DNA of 10,183 bases. It comes from CAYSBE01 sp046309355 (GTDB lineage: Bacteria; Bacteroidota; Bacteroidia; UKL13-3). Shown piece by piece: positions 6,122-10,183 of the stretch; positions within the stretch are counted from its first letter, which is position 1, and every line of letters starts with the position of its first letter. The translations under genes and the position numbers were made by a program. The DNA is taken from contig JBKCPL010000004.1 in the NCBI GenBank assembly GCA_046309355.1, forward strand, positions 1 to 10,183, in the 5' to 3' direction. Below the pieces are notes generated by a model, which ran no database searches, was not told the DNA's origin, and saw only the letters and a program-made list of their open reading frames with translations.

Positions 6122-6354
6122 AAGCGCTGTTTGGATTTTATAAAAACTAAGGATATACCCGGTTAATGACCTGAAAATGTGTTTCAGTATTTGCTGTACG
6201 TAATAATTTTTTAACATGTAAGTAGGGAATTTTTGCCTTGACTAGATAAAGTGCTGAAAATGATTTGCAATGCGTTCGTTAGCTGCGTTTACCTCAAAAA
6301 AACATACAAATGACAAGCGGTCTGTAAACAAAAATACACCGTAAAATTATGTTG

Positions 6355-6394
6355 TTGTTGCTGTACATATATCTGCTATTTTTATTCATATTTG
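6355..6394 (+). promoter_or_regulatory. Promoter-like sequence before the secreted-protein operon
   Basis: TTG triplets at 6352-6360 lie before two near-matches to TAnnTTTG: TATTTTTA (6377-6384, 19 bases after the TTG at 6355-6357) and CATATTTG (6387-6394). Each has one mismatch. Their position just before the ATG at 6409 supports that start over the upstream in-frame ATG at 6349, which would put the promoter inside the coding region. Confidence 0.3.
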
Positions 6395-6408
6395 CACGCA
6401 TTCATACC

Positions 6409-8517
6409 ATGAGTAAGGCACTACTTTCATTTGCGTCAACAACACTGTTTTTGGTAGTTGGTTTGTCCGTGGCAGGTCAGGTAAATTTTCAGCAACGTTC
6501 TACTGATGCAGGCCGAATAAAAATGACTTTCAGCAATGCAGGTACTATCGGACGTCCGCAGGTGCGCAGCAACGTGCAGGGTGCGCCCTCCATGGCATTT
6601 CCGGTTAAGGGCAAGGAACATTTATTTGAATCAGGAATTTGGATAGGAGCGGTAGTGGATGGTCAGGCACAGGTTTCAACCAGTGCGGTAGATGCATCAA
6701 ACGGATACTCAACCGGTGGAAATGGATTTGAATTTACACCCACGGGAGCTCCTACTGAGCGTTCTAAATTAACTTCAAGTCCGAACTACTCCGCTAATGC
6801 TGTATCGCATCAGGATTTTGTGTTTCGTTTTTCCGATGAATACGTGGTGGTACCGGGAACCAGTATTCCCATTGCCGGGCATTTAAATCCGCTGAAGGCT
6901 AGCATTAAATTGGAAACGTATGCATGGAATTTTTCGTTTGCTGATTTCTTTGTGATATGCAATTATGAAATAACCAATACCTCCAATAAAACCTGGGATT
7001 CCATTTGGGTAGGTCAGTGGGCAGATTTGGTGGTGCGTGATGTTACTGTAACCCGCGATGCCGGTACTGCATTTTTTAACAAAGGCAGAAATAACGTTGA
7101 TCAAACCTATCAGGCAGTGTATGCCTGGTTGGGTTCCAATACAGCCGATGATGCCGATTATATACAGTCATACGGAGCCATGCAGTTTTTAGGAATGGAC
7201 TGGCGTGGCCTGTTTTTCAATCCGAATAAACCCGATACATTTTTGGCGCGTGGGTTTGCCAAGCCACAGGTGACTTTCAATTTCTGGAATTTTAACTCGG
7301 TGAATCCGCCTTTTACTACTCCACAAAATGATCAGGAACGTTACCTGAAAATGAAAACCGCTATTGACAGCACATTGCTGCAGGGGCCCACCGGTCCGGC
7401 CATCGGACAACCGAACAATTGGATTCAATTGATTTCTGCCGGTCCGCTGCCTGCTGTTGCACCGGGCGAAAAGTTTAATTACGTTATAGCTTACGTGTGT
7501 GCCCGCAAACTTACCCGTCCGGTTTCAGGAACAGGCATTCTCAGCACTCCCGAATCACGGGCCGAATTAACCGAGCATTTTAAACGCACCAAATCCACTT
7601 TTTTGGGAGAAGATGTAAACGAAGAAGGCAAATACAACGCAGCGCTCGACTTGAATGGCAACGGTATACTCGACAGGTACATTTTGCCCGAGCCGCCATC
7701 AACTCCCAAAACACGCATTGTTGCACGCAATAACGGAGTGGATATTTACTGGGATGCTTCATCTATACAATCTGTTGATCCCATTACCCGCAAAAAAGAT
7801 TTTGAAGGATTCAAACTGTACCGTTCAAATGCGGGTGACGATTTGGACCGAAACTTATCCGATGATAATAACCTGGTTGCACAATGGGATTCGGCCGGTA
7901 ATGCTATCGGATACAACAATGGATTTTCAGCCATTGAGTTAAGCCAGCCTGTGCGCTTTGATGACGATACCACATCCTACCGCTTCAAGTACAGCATGGA
8001 TAATCTATTGAATGGCTGGCAGTATAAATTTCTGCTCACCGCATTTGATAAAGGCGATAAAGCGCTGGGAGTTCCTTCGCTTGAGTCGTCATTTACAGAA
8101 AACGAATTCAGTGTATTTGCCGGCAGTATGCCCACTGCCATAAACGACCATACAACAGGCAGAGTAGGCGTGTACCCTAATCCGTACCGCACCAATGCTG
8201 CCTGGGACGGTGGAACATCACGAACACGCAAAGTGTATTTTTACAATTTACCGGCCCGATGCGAAATTAATATCTTCACCTCGAGCGGTGAGCTAATTGC
8301 CAGTCTTGATCACAACAGCGAGTCGTACAACGGCAAGGGAGCACAGTGGTTTGATAATTATACCGATGCAAGCCGGGTAGTGATGAGCGGAGGCGAACAC
8401 GCCTGGGATTTACTCACTACGACCAAAAACAATATCAGCTCAGGCGTTTATATATTTACCGTAAAGGACATAGCAACCGGATTTACGGATACAGGTAAAC
8501 TAACTATTATTAAATAA
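6409..8517 (+). CDS. Large secreted protein with T9SS-like C-terminal sorting domain
   Basis: The protein has 702 residues from the ATG at 6409. That start gives a clean signal peptide (MSKALLSFASTTLFLVVGLSVAGQ). The in-frame ATG at 6349 would add 20 very hydrophobic residues and run through promoter-like sequence. Residues about 30-400 are beta-rich and aromatic (for example ESGIWIGAVVDG at 74-85 and SIWVGQWADLVVRD at 198-211), with no enzyme motif I recognise. At 402-422 there is a calcium-loop-like stretch with DLNGNGILD (414-422). Then comes a fibronectin-III-like segment (about 429-565; VDIYWDASS and FEGFKLYRS). From about 587 (GVYPNPYR) to ISSGVYIFTVKD and the final GKLTIIK, the tail resembles a type A T9SS sorting domain. 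I infer export to the cell surface or medium. The gene is probably co-transcribed with the next one, 23 bases on. Confidence 0.8.
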   Translation: MSKALLSFASTTLFLVVGLSVAGQVNFQQRSTDAGRIKMTFSNAGTIGRPQVRSNVQGAPSMAFPVKGKEHLFESGIWIGAVVDGQAQVSTSAVDASNGYSTGGNGFEFTPTGAPTERSKLTSSPNYSANAVSHQDFVFRFSDEYVVVPGTSIPIAGHLNPLKASIKLETYAWNFSFADFFVICNYEITNTSNKTWDSIWVGQWADLVVRDVTVTRDAGTAFFNKGRNNVDQTYQAVYAWLGSNTADDADYIQSYGAMQFLGMDWRGLFFNPNKPDTFLARGFAKPQVTFNFWNFNSVNPPFTTPQNDQERYLKMKTAIDSTLLQGPTGPAIGQPNNWIQLISAGPLPAVAPGEKFNYVIAYVCARKLTRPVSGTGILSTPESRAELTEHFKRTKSTFLGEDVNEEGKYNAALDLNGNGILDRYILPEPPSTPKTRIVARNNGVDIYWDASSIQSVDPITRKKDFEGFKLYRSNAGDDLDRNLSDDNNLVAQWDSAGNAIGYNNGFSAIELSQPVRFDDDTTSYRFKYSMDNLLNGWQYKFLLTAFDKGDKALGVPSLESSFTENEFSVFAGSMPTAINDHTTGRVGVYPNPYRTNAAWDGGTSRTRKVYFYNLPARCEINIFTSSGELIASLDHNSESYNGKGAQWFDNYTDASRVVMSGGEHAWDLLTTTKNNISSGVYIFTVKDIATGFTDTGKLTIIK

Positions 8518-8540
8518 ACCAAACAATCCATACATACATC

Positions 8541-10183
8541 ATGAAAAAACAAGTACTACTAATTATTGCACTGCTTGCAACAGCGTTGTCGCAAGCGCAA
8601 AACAATCCGTATCCTATTTTATCCGTTGATTCGGTTCAATTTGTCACTATGAACCGATTGATGAATCCAACAGACAACACGCTGCCTGATTACACCACAC
8701 CTTCATTTAAGGATACCGTGTACCGCGACACGGTTCGTTTTGATGGAATTGTACTCACTAATCCTAAAATTTACGGATTATCAACCAGCCGCAAAGCTGC
8801 ATACATTCAGCGCAAAGGCGGTGGACCGTGGAGCAGTGTATTGGTGATGTGTGAGCCTTCAGGTACAGGTACAACATTGGCGAATCTGATTACTGAAACG
8901 AAGTTCTACGATAATTTTGTAGTGGGTTACAAAGTGCGTGTTACCGGTGTTATTCGGAACTTTCAGGGCGAAACGCAGGTAAACCTGATTCGCAACAGTG
9001 CATTTTCCGAAAACAGTGTAGAGCAACTTTCCCTCACGCCTGATACACTTGTTGTATCCACCATACAGGCACGCGATTTGATGAGCGGAAACCCAAATAC
9101 AGGCTGGGTGCAGCAAAAGCAAACAGCTGAACAGTGGGAAGGAAATTATGTTCAGATAAACAATGTGTCGGTATACAGTGTACAAACAAGTGGCAACCGT
9201 TCGATTTGGTCAGTGATTGATGATTTTGGAAACGTGATTGACATGCGTGATATGTCGGCTTACTACCGCAGAGACGACAATGAAGATACAGTTCCGAAAA
9301 TTGCGAATACCTTTCAGCCACCCGCAATTGGTACACGCTTGGAGTATATACGTGGTATCGTTACAGAATATGCAGCCAGTGGTGTTCAACGCTACGGTAT
9401 TGCACCGGTGTATCCGGGTGACGTAAAAGTGTGTAGTGCATGTCCGCCCACCATTAAATTTATAAACCGCAATCCGGTTATCGCACGTTCAACCGATACC
9501 TTGAATATTACCTTCGAAGTTACAGTTGGCGATACCTCACTTCGCACACAGGTTTTATACTACAAAGCACCCGGAAGCTCAACACTGGATTCTGTGGTTA
9601 TGACCACTATTCCATCGTTCCCGAATTATTATCTCGGACGCATCAATCCGGTGGGCACAGAAGGTGTACTTACCTTTTGGGTTCGTGCCGAAGACCGCAA
9701 AGACCGTCAGTCGTTTTTCCCTGACCCGCTTACACTTGGTCGTTCTATTTATGTTACTTCTTCAGGCCTTAACAGCATACAGCAATTGCAGTTTAGCAAT
9801 ACACCAAGCCGCTCCACCATATGGGATGGCGACTCCCTGCTAAATATTGATGTGAGAGGCGTAGTAACCGGTCGCGACTTTATTGCGGTTACGGGAACAA
9901 CTAACCTCATCACTGTTCAATCCGGTACCGGTCCAAACTCAGCCATATTTGTTCAACGCAATGCTGCTGTTACCGATAGCTGGAATGTAGGCGACTCGGT
10001 ACAAATTACCCGCGCTACAGTACGTGAAAACTTTAACGTAACCACCCTGTTCAGTGTGTTGGGAAATGTGGTATCAAGCGGCAATCCATTGCCTGCATTT
10101 GAAACGGGTTTGTCAACGGATTCGTTTGCCCTGAACCGTGCGGCCTATGCACGTCAGTGGGAAGGAGTACTGATGCGTTTTGA
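8541..10183 (+). CDS. Secreted protein with repeated OB-fold-like domains (partial)
   Basis: This frame is open to the window end (547 residues visible, no stop). The signal peptide is MKKQVLLIIALLATALSQAQ. Several segments have the strand pattern of the OB-fold domains found in secreted nucleases and DUF5689-type proteins: about 66-150 (FDGIVLTNPKIYG ... VGYKVRVTGVIRNFQGETQVNLI), about 199-290 (WEGNYVQINNVSVYSV ... RLEYIRGIVTEYAASGVQRYGI) and about 437-508 (VRGVVTGRDFIAVTG ... VGDSVQITRATV). A fourth starts at 540 (WEGVLMRF). A more Ig-like stretch lies at about 303-395. No nuclease active site is visible, and whether it binds nucleic acid is unknown. A T9SS tail would lie beyond the window. 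It follows the T9SS-type gene by 23 bases without a terminator, so the two are likely an operon exporting related surface proteins. Confidence 0.8.
   Translation, partial: MKKQVLLIIALLATALSQAQNNPYPILSVDSVQFVTMNRLMNPTDNTLPDYTTPSFKDTVYRDTVRFDGIVLTNPKIYGLSTSRKAAYIQRKGGGPWSSVLVMCEPSGTGTTLANLITETKFYDNFVVGYKVRVTGVIRNFQGETQVNLIRNSAFSENSVEQLSLTPDTLVVSTIQARDLMSGNPNTGWVQQKQTAEQWEGNYVQINNVSVYSVQTSGNRSIWSVIDDFGNVIDMRDMSAYYRRDDNEDTVPKIANTFQPPAIGTRLEYIRGIVTEYAASGVQRYGIAPVYPGDVKVCSACPPTIKFINRNPVIARSTDTLNITFEVTVGDTSLRTQVLYYKAPGSSTLDSVVMTTIPSFPNYYLGRINPVGTEGVLTFWVRAEDRKDRQSFFPDPLTLGRSIYVTSSGLNSIQQLQFSNTPSRSTIWDGDSLLNIDVRGVVTGRDFIAVTGTTNLITVQSGTGPNSAIFVQRNAAVTDSWNVGDSVQITRATVRENFNVTTLFSVLGNVVSSGNPLPAFETGLSTDSFALNRAAYARQWEGVLMRF

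Larger units (their letters stand above)
6028..6225. other. Candidate DnaA-dependent element: oriC or DnaA-controlled dnaB upstream region
   Basis: Three DnaA box matches in 94 bases are followed by AT-rich DNA (about 6129-6160, including TTTTATAAAA at 6136-6145, and about 6199-6225), which could serve as a duplex-unwinding element. Seven of eight genes on the left are transcribed leftward and both genes on the right rightward, as expected if forks leave from here. Against an origin call, there are only three boxes, dnaA or dnaN is not visible, and no DnaA-trio (TAG) repeat adjoins a box. The alternative is DnaA control of dnaB transcription. Confidence 0.3.
5922..6408. other. 487-base non-coding region between dnaB and secreted-protein genes
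   Basis: I see no convincing gene here. On the dnaB side there is a -7 promoter match (5975-5982). Then come three DnaA box matches (6028-6121), an AT-rich stretch with the palindrome TTTTATAAAA (6136-6145), and a small hairpin CTGAAA/TTTCAG (6171-6187). A second AT-rich stretch lies around 6199-6225. A promoter-like sequence precedes the plus-strand gene at about 6355-6394. Genes on both sides point away from the region. I saw no tRNA-like or riboswitch-like fold. Confidence 0.7.

Noticed and set aside
6287..6329. GTTTAC/GTAAAC inverted repeat
   Set aside because: It is only 6 bp with a long gap in AT-rich DNA, so it is likely chance.
6349..6408. Upstream in-frame ATG giving a 20-residue extension of the T9SS-type protein
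   Set aside because: The extension is almost wholly hydrophobic, lies before a complete signal peptide and runs through promoter-like sequence, so the ATG at 6409 is the better start.
8859..9336. Minus-strand frames of about 100 residues
   Set aside because: They lie antisense to the long secreted-protein frame that runs from 8541 to the window end, and their sequences are Cys- and His-rich noise.
1..10183. Mobile elements, CRISPR arrays, tRNA/rRNA genes or defence systems
   Set aside because: No transposase, integrase, terminal inverted repeats, spaced repeats or RNA-gene folds were seen on either strand. The gene content is mostly housekeeping and envelope.

Overview
The window looks like chromosomal DNA from a member of the Bacteroidota. 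The evidence is two long secreted proteins, one with a C-terminus resembling a type IX secretion (T9SS) sorting domain; promoter elements matching the Bacteroidota -7 consensus TAnnTTTG; little recognisable Shine-Dalgarno sequence; and a Bacteroidota-style EtfA. I see no IS element, phage gene, CRISPR array, tRNA or rRNA.

Layout. From 1 to 5921 nearly everything is on the minus strand. In transcription order these are dnaB (5921-4383); etfB and etfA (3995-2252), followed by a strong hairpin terminator; a TatD-family metal hydrolase directly abutting tcdA (2182-794); a small predicted outer-membrane barrel protein (743-171); and the start of a lipoprotein cut by the window edge (159-1). The one exception is a small TPR gene on the plus strand (4059-4379), divergent from etfB and convergent with dnaB. 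From 6409 onward the genes are on the plus strand: a 702-residue secreted protein with a T9SS-like tail, then a second secreted protein with repeated OB-fold-like domains that runs off the end. The second has no entry among closed reading frames because its stop lies outside the window.

The genes are mostly housekeeping: replication (DnaB), electron transfer from acyl-CoA and related dehydrogenases (EtfAB), and tRNA modification (TcdA, ct6A37). The two secreted proteins are probably co-transcribed.

The most notable region is the 487-base gap between dnaB and the secreted-protein pair. It holds three matches to the DnaA box consensus TTATNCACA within 94 bases (6028-6036 plus, 6062-6070 minus, 6113-6121 plus), next to AT-rich sequence with a TTTTATAAAA palindrome. 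The genes on both sides point away from it. This could be a chromosomal replication origin or a DnaA-controlled dnaB promoter. The sequence alone does not decide between them. I found no convincing new multi-gene defence or mobile system.
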